Shown here piece after piece: positions 7,920 to 14,692 of a DNA stretch of 22,197 nt. Origin of the DNA: Lachnospiraceae bacterium (GTDB taxonomy: Bacteria > Bacillota > Clostridia > Lachnospirales > Lachnospiraceae); contig JAAUZW010000012.1 in the NCBI GenBank assembly GCA_014804385.1, positions 75,445 to 97,641 on the forward strand. The letters are read 5' to 3'. The translations under genes and the position numbers were made by a program. The notes beneath the pieces are model-generated. The model searched no databases. It was given only the letters and a program-made list of their open reading frames with translations, and was not told where the DNA came from. Numbering within the stretch: the stretch's first letter is position 1; each line of letters opens with the position of its first letter.

Positions 7920-10196
7920 TTATGATTTCCTTTTCTCCATCGAAATGCTCATACCGCCCTGCCTTCCCGTACACAGCGCTATCCCCTCGGCGGCCAGCCA
8001 TACCGCGCCGGGCATGATCTGTACGATCGTTCTCCGTGCGGAATCACCATAACCGAGATGAATCAAAAAACCATCCCGGAATAAGACCATTGCAAAAATT
8101 AAAATGAGATATCCAAAAATACTGACAAAGGCAAATTTATTGACTTTCTCCTTTGTTACTGCCAGAACCGGTATAAGCATGATCAGAAATATCCAGAATG
8201 CTGCCGCATTCGTTTCATTATCAGCACTGTTCGAGAAATGCGCCAGATAAATCGAGAGCATTCTGCTCGCCATATCCCTTTGCAGAAAAACCGCCGCAAC
8301 CGCTAATCCCAGGCACAGCACGAATACCGCCAGTTCAAAATAATATTTTCGCACAAAATCCATGAACTTTCCTTTGATGTTCATGAGCACAGAAACCACA
8401 CTCATCGCTGCCACCGCCAAAATACAGATGATTCCTTTATCAGGCGTCCAGAATAAAGCTGCCCCCTTGTTTCCGATAAAAATGAACTGCGAAATATGCC
8501 AGACAGCTGCGATACACGCGGTTATTATATTTACATTTCTGACCTGCGAAGATATCCGGGTAAAAAGCAGCGCCGCCGTCAGAATCAATACAACATATAT
8601 CGTTCCCTCGACTCTCGTGAGCAGAATGATACTGCCCGACACAACTGCCGCATATCCCCAAAAAGGAATATCGATCCGTTCTTTCAGTACGATGAACATG
8701 ACCAGCATCGTCGTATATACCGCGACAGGACCATGCGCCATCACATAAAAACAGCTTAACAGATAATCTCCATTCGTTAATAATAAAAGTATCCCCAGCA
8801 GCAAAGTCAGCATGGCCGCCGTATTGATCCTTTTATGGTCTGCATAATACAGTCCCGCGCCCATCATGCCGATTCCGCTGAATGCCATAAGCGGATAAAA
8901 GGCATATAGGAAATCACATTTGACCATATATCCCAAAGACAGGATCACCGGTTCCAGCATTCCATAAGGAGCCGCCTCCGCCAGAATATCCCTCAAAGTT
9001 CCATATTTTGCCAGCCGGTAAGCCAGACCGATTTTATCAAAGGAATCGCTCGATGTATGGCATATCTTTGAACAGACAAAGAATACGATCACAGCAAGCG
9101 CCGCCATCATAAAATATGCCGCCCTGATCCAGTCTATCTTTTTATATTCCGTCCTGAACCGAAACCCCACAGCCGCCAGCGCGAGAATACTCAGCCCAAC
9201 CATCGTGTACAGATTACAGGGAATCCCTATGAGAATGAGAACCGTTCCGAAAATACACCACATCGCGGCCCCCACTGGCAGGCTCATAAACATGGCTAAC
9301 TCTAAATATTTTCCGCCCCAGAGCGGCAGCGTCAGTCCCATCCCTATGACGAACAATAGCAGCAAACAAAAAATCTGCTTTACATTCTTATACGGAGACG
9401 CTTCCGCAATCTCTCCAAGCACACTGTAGGGAACCGAAACAGCAAGCTGCTCCTCAACGGAATTCTCCGCCGCTGTTACGGCTTCATGCCATATTTCTCC
9501 GCCGTTCGCACTCCCGTGACCGGAAAGCATCTCTTCGGAACAGCATACGTAATGTCCTTCATACTTGACAAGGCATATATTTTCCGCATTCACCCAATAC
9601 TCGTCGATTACATACATACAATTTTCATCGGTAAACACCGGAAAGCCGGAAATTTTATCAAAGATGTCCCGCGTTATTTCTACTTTCTTTCCATATGTGA
9701 CCCGGTTCGGCGGTATGGCTTCCCGAAAAATATAAGAGCTTTCAAAATCTTCTGCATTATCGGCTATGAACAGATTCTTATCCGCCAGATAGTATTCTAC
9801 GAACACCCATTTTATCATATCGGAGGAACTGTTTTGTGCCAGATATACGCCTGTCACATTTTCTTTAGGCCGCAGTTCGGCCGTAATGTCGGAATGCCCC
9901 TGAAATAACAACAAAACGCCGAGAAAAAAGGCGGTTAGAATACTGACGTAAATACACACATTTTTTCTCGTCTTATAATTACACTTTACAAACATGGCGA
10001 CAATGAAAAAAATTCCGCCGGTCAAAAGAGCTCCAAAAACAGTAAAATGATGGAAAACCCTGTCATATATCGCTCTTGTCGGATTGGTGATATGTCCGCA
10101 TACAAACGCGAAACATATACACCCCGTCAGGACGACCGCTGCGAAAACTCCCAGCCGGCACAATTGTTTTTCTTTGTCATTTCTGCCATAGTTCAT
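7920..10196 (-). CDS. Large polytopic membrane protein, probable GT-C-type glycosyltransferase or polymerase
   Basis: A 758-residue protein. The first ~100 residues hold three hydrophobic helices (LGVFAAVVLTGCICFAFVCG, then FGALLTGGIFFIVAMFV, then ICIYVSILTAFFLGVLLLF-like). About 180 polar residues follow, probably outside the cell and carrying several Cys and aromatic residues. The rest is a dense run of membrane helices. A loop inside that core (TSSDSFDKIGLAYRLAKYGT, then EAAPYGMLEPVILSLGY) resembles the acidic first loop of GT-C enzymes, which take sugar from a polyprenyl carrier outside the cell. That likeness is the basis of the call; I cannot name a family. The start at 10196 has only a weak ribosome binding site. 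It is the first gene of the glycan operon. Alternatives are an O-antigen-polymerase-like or uncharacterised YfhO-like protein. Confidence 0.7.
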   Translation of the reverse strand: MNYGRNDKEKQLCRLGVFAAVVLTGCICFAFVCGHITNPTRAIYDRVFHHFTVFGALLTGGIFFIVAMFVKCNYKTRKNVCIYVSILTAFFLGVLLLFQGHSDITAELRPKENVTGVYLAQNSSSDMIKWVFVEYYLADKNLFIADNAEDFESSYIFREAIPPNRVTYGKKVEITRDIFDKISGFPVFTDENCMYVIDEYWVNAENICLVKYEGHYVCCSEEMLSGHGSANGGEIWHEAVTAAENSVEEQLAVSVPYSVLGEIAEASPYKNVKQIFCLLLLFVIGMGLTLPLWGGKYLELAMFMSLPVGAAMWCIFGTVLILIGIPCNLYTMVGLSILALAAVGFRFRTEYKKIDWIRAAYFMMAALAVIVFFVCSKICHTSSDSFDKIGLAYRLAKYGTLRDILAEAAPYGMLEPVILSLGYMVKCDFLYAFYPLMAFSGIGMMGAGLYYADHKRINTAAMLTLLLGILLLLTNGDYLLSCFYVMAHGPVAVYTTMLVMFIVLKERIDIPFWGYAAVVSGSIILLTRVEGTIYVVLILTAALLFTRISSQVRNVNIITACIAAVWHISQFIFIGNKGAALFWTPDKGIICILAVAAMSVVSVLMNIKGKFMDFVRKYYFELAVFVLCLGLAVAAVFLQRDMASRMLSIYLAHFSNSADNETNAAAFWIFLIMLIPVLAVTKEKVNKFAFVSIFGYLILIFAMVLFRDGFLIHLGYGDSARRTIVQIMPGAVWLAAEGIALCTGRQGGMSISMEKRKS

Positions 10197-10273
10197 ATCT
10201 TCGATTTTTCTTTCATTTCTTTATTCTTCAAACAGCATCAGTTTTACCTGCTGCGCGCATTTTATGCCTATAC

Positions 10274-10302
10274 AGTATAAGCTAAAAATGAAATTACTGC
10301 AA
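10274..10302 (-). promoter_or_regulatory. Possible promoter of the glycan operon
   Basis: On the minus strand TTGCAG (10297-10302) and TATACT (10274-10279) are 17 nt apart. The -10 is good; the -35 matches only TTG of the consensus. It overlaps the rlmD stop codon. No terminator separates rlmD from the glycan genes, so read-through is also possible. Confidence 0.35.
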
Positions 10303-11484
10303 GTCCTGTCTTCCTCCCGCTTTGCCTGTTACCCGTTGCAGACAACATGCGACCTCCACATGCTCCGTAAACGGGAACATATCCACCGGCGTCATCTCCG
10401 CAACCTTATATGCGCTCTTCCCGGTCAGATACCGCAAATCCCTTGCCAGCGTCTCCGGATTACAGGAAATATAGACCACACGCTTTGGTTTCATGCGAAG
10501 CAGCGCATCCAGAAATTCCTCCGTGCTGCCGCTTCTGGGCGGATCTAAAAATACCACATCCACTTTCTCCCCCGCATCCGCCATCTGGGTCAGGAATCTG
10601 CCCGCATCATTCAGATAAAAGTCCGCGTTTTTGATATGATTGCTCTTCGCGTTGGTGACGGCGTCGCGCACCGCGTCCTTATTCAATTCCACTCCGATGA
10701 CCTTCTTAGCTTTTTCCGCCGCCGCCAGAGATATGGTCCCGATGCCGCAGTAAGCATCCACCACTGTCTCCTTTCCGGTCAGACCGGCATACTCGACAGC
10801 TTTTTTGTAAAGTGTCTCTGTCTGCACGGCGTTCACCTGATAAAAGGACTTTGCGGATATCTTAAACCGTTTCCCGCAGAGCACATCTTCAATATATCCC
10901 TTGCCGTAAATGACCTGTTCCTTCTCTCCCAGCACCATGCTTGTCTTTTTATTATTCACATTGACCAGGATCGTGGTGATCTCCGGATGCAGTTTACATA
11001 ACTCATTTACAAAATTCTTTTTGGAAGGAAGGATCGGAGATCCCAGCACCAATACCACCATGATCTCTCCCGTGGCGTGTCCCACCCGAACAAGCACATG
11101 CCGTAACAGCCCATAACCACTGTCTTCATCAAATGCCTTATACTTAAAGGATTTTGCCAGTTCACGGACAGACCGGATAATCTCTCCCGCCTTCCGGTCC
11201 TCCAACAGACATTCCTCCACCGGCACCACCCGGTGGCTCTTCTCCTGGTAAATGCCCGACACAATACCCCTGCCCTTCTGGAAGGCAAAAACTGCATGTA
11301 CCTTATTTCGGTAGTTCGCAGGCTCCTCCATCCCGATGATGGGTCTCACTTTTCCAAAACCTTTCAGCAAGGCTTCTACCTGTCTCTGCTTCTTTTTCAG
11401 CTGTTCCGCATAGGGCATATCGATATACTGGCAGCCGCCGCACTTTTTTGACACCGGGCACTGCCCCGTCTTTTTCTTCTCCAT
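10294..11484 (-). CDS. rlmD: 23S rRNA (uracil-C5)-methyltransferase, RlmD/RlmCD type
   Basis: Uses S-adenosylmethionine to methylate C5 of uracil in 23S rRNA. An N-terminal iron-sulfur cluster motif (Cys9, Cys15, Cys18 in CPVSKKCGGC) probably includes Cys92. The C-terminal Rossmann methyltransferase holds SFYQVN, the SAM-binding VVDAYCGIGTISLAAAEKA, VVFLDPPRSGS, the catalytic-cysteine motif VVYISCNPETLARDL and the terminal FTEHVEVACCL. At 396 residues it begins almost at the cluster and lacks the N-terminal TRAM domain usual in ~450-residue members. The frame is open upstream to 11733 but passes through a dispersed repeat and carries no TRAM-like sequence, so I place the start at the ATG at 11484. 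Its ribosome binding site is weak. A Gram-positive RlmCD may modify two sites, which cannot be told here. Confidence 0.9.
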   Translation of the reverse strand: MEKKKTGQCPVSKKCGGCQYIDMPYAEQLKKKQRQVEALLKGFGKVRPIIGMEEPANYRNKVHAVFAFQKGRGIVSGIYQEKSHRVVPVEECLLEDRKAGEIIRSVRELAKSFKYKAFDEDSGYGLLRHVLVRVGHATGEIMVVLVLGSPILPSKKNFVNELCKLHPEITTILVNVNNKKTSMVLGEKEQVIYGKGYIEDVLCGKRFKISAKSFYQVNAVQTETLYKKAVEYAGLTGKETVVDAYCGIGTISLAAAEKAKKVIGVELNKDAVRDAVTNAKSNHIKNADFYLNDAGRFLTQMADAGEKVDVVFLDPPRSGSTEEFLDALLRMKPKRVVYISCNPETLARDLRYLTGKSAYKVAEMTPVDMFPFTEHVEVACCLQRVTGKAGGRQDLQ

Positions 11485-11498
11485 TTGTCTTTTCCGCC

Positions 11499-11514
11499 TT
11501 CTGACTCTGCTGTG
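11499..11514. repeat. Truncated end fragment of the dispersed element
   Basis: The stretch CTTCTGACTCTGCTG matches the 3' end of the full elements at 11641, 20598 and 22041 except for the last few bases. It lies directly before copy A, suggesting an older partial copy or a nested insertion. Confidence 0.5.
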
Positions 11515-11523
11515 CTGCACGCG

Positions 11524-11641
11524 TATAAGCAGACTCGAAAGACTTCGTCTTCCGAGTTCGCGTTGCTCGTCATAAGCCCTCCGTCCCATGCATTCATGCA
11601 AGCATGATGCCTGTTCCGTATGGCTTCTGACTCTGCTTATT
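11524..11641. repeat. Dispersed inverted-terminus element, copy A (118 bp)
   Basis: Bounded by TATAAGCAGA and TCTGCTTATT, near-perfect inverted ends. It contains a hairpin at 11533-11557 (ACTCG and AAGAC arms, TTC loop, one mismatch). Copies B (20430-20598) and C (21873-22041) share both ends but have about 50 extra bases in the middle. It lies 39 bp upstream of the rlmD start. It carries no gene. Confidence 0.85.
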
Positions 11642-11646
11642 CGCGC

Positions 11647-11677
11647 AAAACAAAACCCCAAGAATACTCTCAGGGTT
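11647..11677 (-). terminator. Rho-independent terminator after the 89-residue gene
   Basis: Arms 11654-11663 and 11668-11677 pair over 10 bp (with two G-U pairs in RNA) around a 4-nt loop, followed on the minus strand by TTTTGTTTT. It ends the transcript of the gene at 11720-11989 and isolates rlmD, whose transcript would have to start within or next to repeat copy A. Confidence 0.8.
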
Positions 11678-11719
11678 ATTGTAACATATTCTATCTGTCT
11701 GTAACAATGCCGGCTATCT

Positions 11720-11989
11720 TTATGCCGACGCAATCTGCACGGATTCTATTCCCTCCGCCAGATTTCTGGCCAGGGTAGTGTCAGCCTCATTGATATGTAT
11801 GGTAAACACCTCTCCGCCCTCCGTTCTGAAAAAGCGCTCCCAGAATCTTTTCTCCTGCCACTCCACAAAAAAGGAGATGCGGTTAGAGACAAGAAGCTTT
11901 TCTAATTTATCCTTGCTCTCCACATTATATACTTTACAAAAGGATATCTCATGGTTAAAAAATAAGGCATTCAGATTCAGTGCTGCCAT
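11720..11989 (-). CDS. Small protein of unknown function (89 aa)
   Basis: I do not recognise a named family. A strong GGAGG 7 nt before the ATG, a good upstream promoter and a terminator 43 bp after the stop show it is a real, independently expressed gene. The protein is soluble, with no membrane helix or signal peptide. The alternation of charged and hydrophobic residues (CKVYNVESKDKLEKLLVSNR, then ISFFVEWQEKRFWERFF) suggests a small alpha/beta fold. A distant likeness to the DUF2007 type of small putative signalling proteins is possible but only a guess. It holds two Trp in a WQEKRFWERFF patch. Confidence 0.75.
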   Translation of the reverse strand: MAALNLNALFFNHEISFCKVYNVESKDKLEKLLVSNRISFFVEWQEKRFWERFFRTEGGEVFTIHINEADTTLARNLAEGIESVQIASA

Positions 11990-12048
11990 ATCGCTACCTC
12001 CGGGCCGTTGCTTTATGTCTCACAGCTTTATGTCAACTTACAAATCCT

Positions 12049-12078
12049 ATTATATACCGTTTTTTTTCCACATTGCAA
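12049..12078 (-). promoter_or_regulatory. Sigma-A type promoter of the 89-residue gene
   Basis: On the minus strand, -35 TTGCAA (12073-12078) and a perfect -10 TATAAT (12049-12054) are 18 nt apart. This gives the 89-residue gene its own promoter and a short leader. Confidence 0.75.
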
Positions 12079-12134
12079 GATTTTTCTACATTTTCCACAT
12101 TATGCATAAATATTTATGTAAATCTTGTGGAAAA
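12064..12134. promoter_or_regulatory. Cluster of DnaA-box-like 9-mers
   Basis: TTTTCCACA occurs at 12064-12072 and 12091-12099 (+) and at 12126-12134 (-). A one-base variant TTTTCTACA is at 12082-12090. All three exact copies fit the relaxed DnaA box TTWTNCACA. They lie in an AT-rich intergenic stretch between two small genes and beside the -35 at 12073. Whether DnaA binds is unproven. Confidence 0.4.
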
Positions 12135-12437
12135 TCACTTCTCCATCCATGGCCTATGCAGACTTTCCAGCCAATACTCTTTTCTGGCGTCATATTGCTC
12201 ATTGAGCCAGTCCGCCGCCTGCTCCACGCCCTCCTGCGTCAGAGGCACCTCCGTCCATGTCTGCTCCTCCTCGGGCGTCCGGTAAATCCCAAGGGGCTCC
12301 GGCCAGACGGTCACCCGGATCACATCCTCCTCGCCGCTCTTCACCTTTTTGAGCAGATAGCGCATTCCGTCCATACTGCCGGAGTATTCTTCTTTTTTGA
12401 TATAATTCAGGGGATGAAATGTTTCCTTATCAATCAT
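12135..12437 (-). CDS. Conserved-looking hypothetical protein (100 aa)
   Basis: A small acidic soluble protein with features such as KKEEYSGSMDGMRYLLKKV, VTVWPEPLGIYRTPEEEQ and the C-terminal AADWLNEQYDARKEYW. The shape (compact GMRY strand, VTVWPEP, a WLNEQY helix) resembles uncharacterised Clostridia proteins known only as hypothetical; I assign no function. AAAGGAG lies 11 nt before the ATG. It starts 36 bp after the stop of the Rpn-family gene and is probably cotranscribed with it. No signal peptide, membrane helix or metal-binding motif is visible. Confidence 0.75.
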   Translation of the reverse strand: MIDKETFHPLNYIKKEEYSGSMDGMRYLLKKVKSGEEDVIRVTVWPEPLGIYRTPEEEQTWTEVPLTQEGVEQAADWLNEQYDARKEYWLESLHRPWMEK

Positions 12438-12473
12438 CCGTTCTCACGCTCCTTTGCCAACCTATTTTGACAT

Positions 12474-13625
12474 CTATAAATACTTCCTCACCTGCGCCTC
12501 ATCAATCTGATACTGCCCACAGATGCGCGTGATGATTTCCTGTTCCGATATGTTCAGACTCTGTAGGATATTTATTGTGCCGACAATACTTTTTCTATGT
12601 AATTCTTCAATCGTCTGATTCTTTTTATCAAGTTCGTCCTTCTGGGTTGCAATTGTATCCTGTTGCTTATCGAGCTCATCCTTCTGCGCATCTATCGTGT
12701 CCTGTTGCTTATTGAGTTCGTCTTTCTGCGCATCTATCGTGTCCTGCATCTCATCGATCATGTATTGCACCGTATTTCTGTCAAGCTCATACAATTCTTT
12801 TGAGAACATCTCCATCATCCTCTCCATATTCAGGCATATCTCATAGCCTTCCTTGTATATTTCACGAAACTCCGGATACTTACTAATTAATCTTATGATC
12901 TCCTCCGGTTCATCGCTCGTAAATAAGGTCAGCCACGCATCTCTCCTGTCACTTATGTCCCTATTTTGCTTGCTTTTCGTATAGATGTCAAGCGGAATGA
13001 ACAGATATTTCTGTAAAAGTTCTATTTGCAGTCCAGTGTCAGATTTTTGTTCGAAAAAGTGATAATACATTCCAGGATAGTTATGAAACTCTCCCGGACT
13101 TCTCTCAAACAGCACTATCGTATAGACATTCTTGATATCCCGATAGCTGAATTTCTTTTGTTTCTCGCCCCGAACGCGCTTATACTGGCGCAGTAGCAGA
13201 TCCGCCGAATAACAGGCACACCTCTGTCCCGGAAACAGATAACCTATCTTCTGCATCTCAACATTGGCTATGCTCCCATCCTCCAGCTCCACAACGATAT
13301 CCATGATAAGCAGGGAACTCTCGCCCGCAATTCTGGTGGAATCGCCGGGCAAGACCTTCACTACTCTTACTCTCTGACCCAATAGACCAGAAAGAAAATC
13401 ATTGAACCGCTCCGGTACATACTCCGGGTTCATGACCTCTTTAAAGAAACCGTCATACAAAAGTTTCAGCCCTTTCACACCGGTACAGATATTCAGGAAC
13501 TCTTCCTGCTGCTCCTTTGTCCAACTGTCAAATGTTGTCTGAAGCATACCACTCTTTGCGATTTCCGCCAGCACCTCCTCTCTCTCCCTGATCATCGGGA
13601 AATATTCTTTTAATTTTGTTGCCAT
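12474..13625 (-). CDS. Rpn/PD-(D/E)XK nuclease family protein (PDDEXK_2 type)
   Basis: A 383-residue protein of the Rpn / 'transposase (putative)' group with a PD-(D/E)XK nuclease fold. The catalytic core is SSLLIMDIVVELEDGSIANV followed by EMQ; the Asp and the E-x-Q fit the motif. FPGQRCACYSADLLLRQY and the downstream KKFSYRDIKNVYTIVLFE are also typical. From residue 295 to 336 the unit DTIDAQKDELNKQQ repeats three times, giving a coiled coil, then a short C-terminal helical domain. The family is linked to RecA-independent recombination and, in recent work, phage defence; neither role is shown here. The start at 13625 has AGGAGGAGG just upstream. The promoter at 13752-13780 is ~130 bp away, leaving a hairpin-rich leader. 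It is not flanked by clear insertion-sequence ends. Confidence 0.85.
   Translation of the reverse strand: MATKLKEYFPMIREREEVLAEIAKSGMLQTTFDSWTKEQQEEFLNICTGVKGLKLLYDGFFKEVMNPEYVPERFNDFLSGLLGQRVRVVKVLPGDSTRIAGESSLLIMDIVVELEDGSIANVEMQKIGYLFPGQRCACYSADLLLRQYKRVRGEKQKKFSYRDIKNVYTIVLFERSPGEFHNYPGMYYHFFEQKSDTGLQIELLQKYLFIPLDIYTKSKQNRDISDRRDAWLTLFTSDEPEEIIRLISKYPEFREIYKEGYEICLNMERMMEMFSKELYELDRNTVQYMIDEMQDTIDAQKDELNKQQDTIDAQKDELDKQQDTIATQKDELDKKNQTIEELHRKSIVGTINILQSLNISEQEIITRICGQYQIDEAQVRKYL
12618..12743. repeat. Three tandem 42-bp repeats in the coding region
   Basis: Three 42-bp units encode three 14-residue blocks (two heptads each). The units differ by a few bases, so expansion or contraction without a frame change is plausible. 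Confidence 0.8.
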
Positions 13626-13751
13626 AAACAGTCCTCCTCCTAGGTAAAATATGTTTCTCCAAGCAAAAAAAGTTGAAATCTCCGGCAGAAACCGCCGATT
13701 GTGCGAAAAGCACAAATGATAAAAATATAAGAATAAATTTGATATGATAAT

Positions 13752-13780
13752 AAGTTATCGCCATTAAAATGGTTTGTCAA
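13752..13780 (-). promoter_or_regulatory. Promoter of the Rpn-family gene
   Basis: On the minus strand a perfect -35 TTGACA (13775-13780) and TAACTT (13752-13757) are 17 nt apart. The leader contains a hairpin at 13699-13715 (arms TTGTGC/GCACAA). The -10 is weak. Confidence 0.5.
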
Positions 13781-13821
13781 GTTTTTTATAAAAAATGAAA
13801 AGCAGAATTACCTGCCCCTGA

Positions 13822-13869
13822 AACCAAGAAAACCAATAGCCTTATTACAAAGCTATTGGTTCCTTGGTT
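13822..13869. repeat. Long inverted repeat
   Basis: Inner arms 13831-13840 and 13852-13861 pair over 10 bp and outer arms 13822-13828 and 13863-13869 over 7 bp, with small internal mismatches. No T-run follows at once on either strand. It lies just after the end of the decayed gene at 13871 and could have been its terminator. Confidence 0.55.
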
Positions 13870-13870
13870 G

Positions 13871-14600
13871 TCAACTGAATTTTTTACGCTCCTGTCGCTG
13901 CTCACGATGATAAGTAATGCAGAAATATCCCAGATACAGGATAAGTCCCACTAAAGCAACCACTGCCACAATGATCACCAGCCAGATAAAGCAGCACACG
14001 CCGCGGAATGTGGGACATAATACTCCCTGCCTTCGCTCCGGAGCTCTTCCGGTATACCGATCACTGCCTCGATTGGCTCCCCTGTCTCGGTAATGGCATT
14101 CCAGCCGCTGTCCCCCGTCTTTATTTACATGGAAATATCCACATAGGCTCCCAGTTTCAGATCCGTAAGGTACTGCCCATATGCTTCATAGCCCTTCTCA
14201 CCGTCTCCTTATCCTGCAGCGGTATACTGTCCGAAATATCTTTTACATCTACCCGGATTTCTATGGCCTCACCATCATTTACAAGCTGTATCTGCTCCGG
14301 CGTCAGCACTGCATTTGCCACTGATATTGTATCTTTCACCCCGACTGCATATCCCTCATCCTCGCAGACTACCGTTACGATGACCGCGGCATCCGTTCCG
14401 AGACCATCCGGTAAACAAATGTCCAAGAGGGCTACATCATATGTTTTTCCTTTTTCTACTGCATTTAAAATATCCTTTGCCGTATTGTACTCATCAATAT
14501 CAAAATGCAATTCAGGATGTGCCTCCGCATAGATGTCTAACGCTGCCCGGATTGTTTCCAGTTCCTTTTGTATATCATCGCAGATATTTACAAAATTTTT
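13871..14600 (-). pseudogene. Decayed chimera: response-regulator receiver + surface protein + membrane anchor
   Basis: Minus-strand remnants in three parts. At 14600-14400 the frame reads NICDDIQKELETIRAALDIY then YDVALLDICLPDGLGTD, the N-terminal two-thirds of a receiver domain including the acidic pair and phospho-Asp, with no start codon. It runs in frame into LTPEQIQLVNDGEAIEIRV followed by DVKDISDSIPLQDKETV, which resembles a repeat found in large clostridial surface proteins. A frameshift near 14200 leads to EKGYEAYGQYLTDLKLGAYV followed by DISM, then an in-frame TAA, then NAITETGEPIEAVIGIPEEL. Another shift gives a membrane segment FIWLVIIVAVVALVGLILYL with a basic tail ending at 13871. 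No intact frame exists and it is not a functional gene as it stands. It looks like two gene fragments joined by deletion and then decayed. Confidence 0.7.
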
Positions 14601-14627
14601 GAAAAATGGGTAGGCTCATGGAGTAGA

Positions 14628-14660
14628 TTGCAGTTTTTGGGGTATAAGATTGTACCAAAA
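14628..14660. repeat. Short dispersed motif, copy 1
   Basis: A ~33-base stretch starting TTGCAGTTTTTGGGGTATAA and ending TGTACCAAAAAA closely matches 17331-17363. It overlaps the T-tail of the terminator at 14657-14687. It can fold by pairing TTTTTGG with CCAAAAA. Confidence 0.6.
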
Positions 14661-14687
14661 AAGGGCGGAGAACTAGGGCTCTTCGCC
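14657..14687 (-). terminator. Terminator of the dinB-SRAP operon
   Basis: On the minus strand GGCGAAGA (14680-14687) pairs with TCTCCGCC (14664-14671) with one mismatch, followed by CTTTTTT. It lies just after the SRAP stop codon. Confidence 0.8.
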
Positions 14688-14692
14688 GAATT

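Noticed and set aside
11485..11733. N-terminal extension of rlmD
   Set aside because: The frame runs through the repeat and a terminator, the translation has no TRAM-like features, and the ATG at 11484 starts directly before the Cys cluster.
12064..12134. Chromosomal replication origin
   Set aside because: DnaA-box-like sites are present but none of the usual origin genes are, and there is no DNA-unwinding region pattern I can support.
12474..13625. Insertion sequence transposase
   Set aside because: The protein belongs to the Rpn/PDDEXK_2 group often labelled transposase, but no terminal inverted repeats or target duplications flank it.
13822..13869. Intrinsic terminator
   Set aside because: The stem is strong but no T-run follows at once on either strand, so I list it only as an inverted repeat.
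14157..14510. A 117-residue protein as a real small gene
   Set aside because: It is half a receiver and half an unrelated domain with no start signal, followed by frameshifts and a stop; it is part of the pseudogene.
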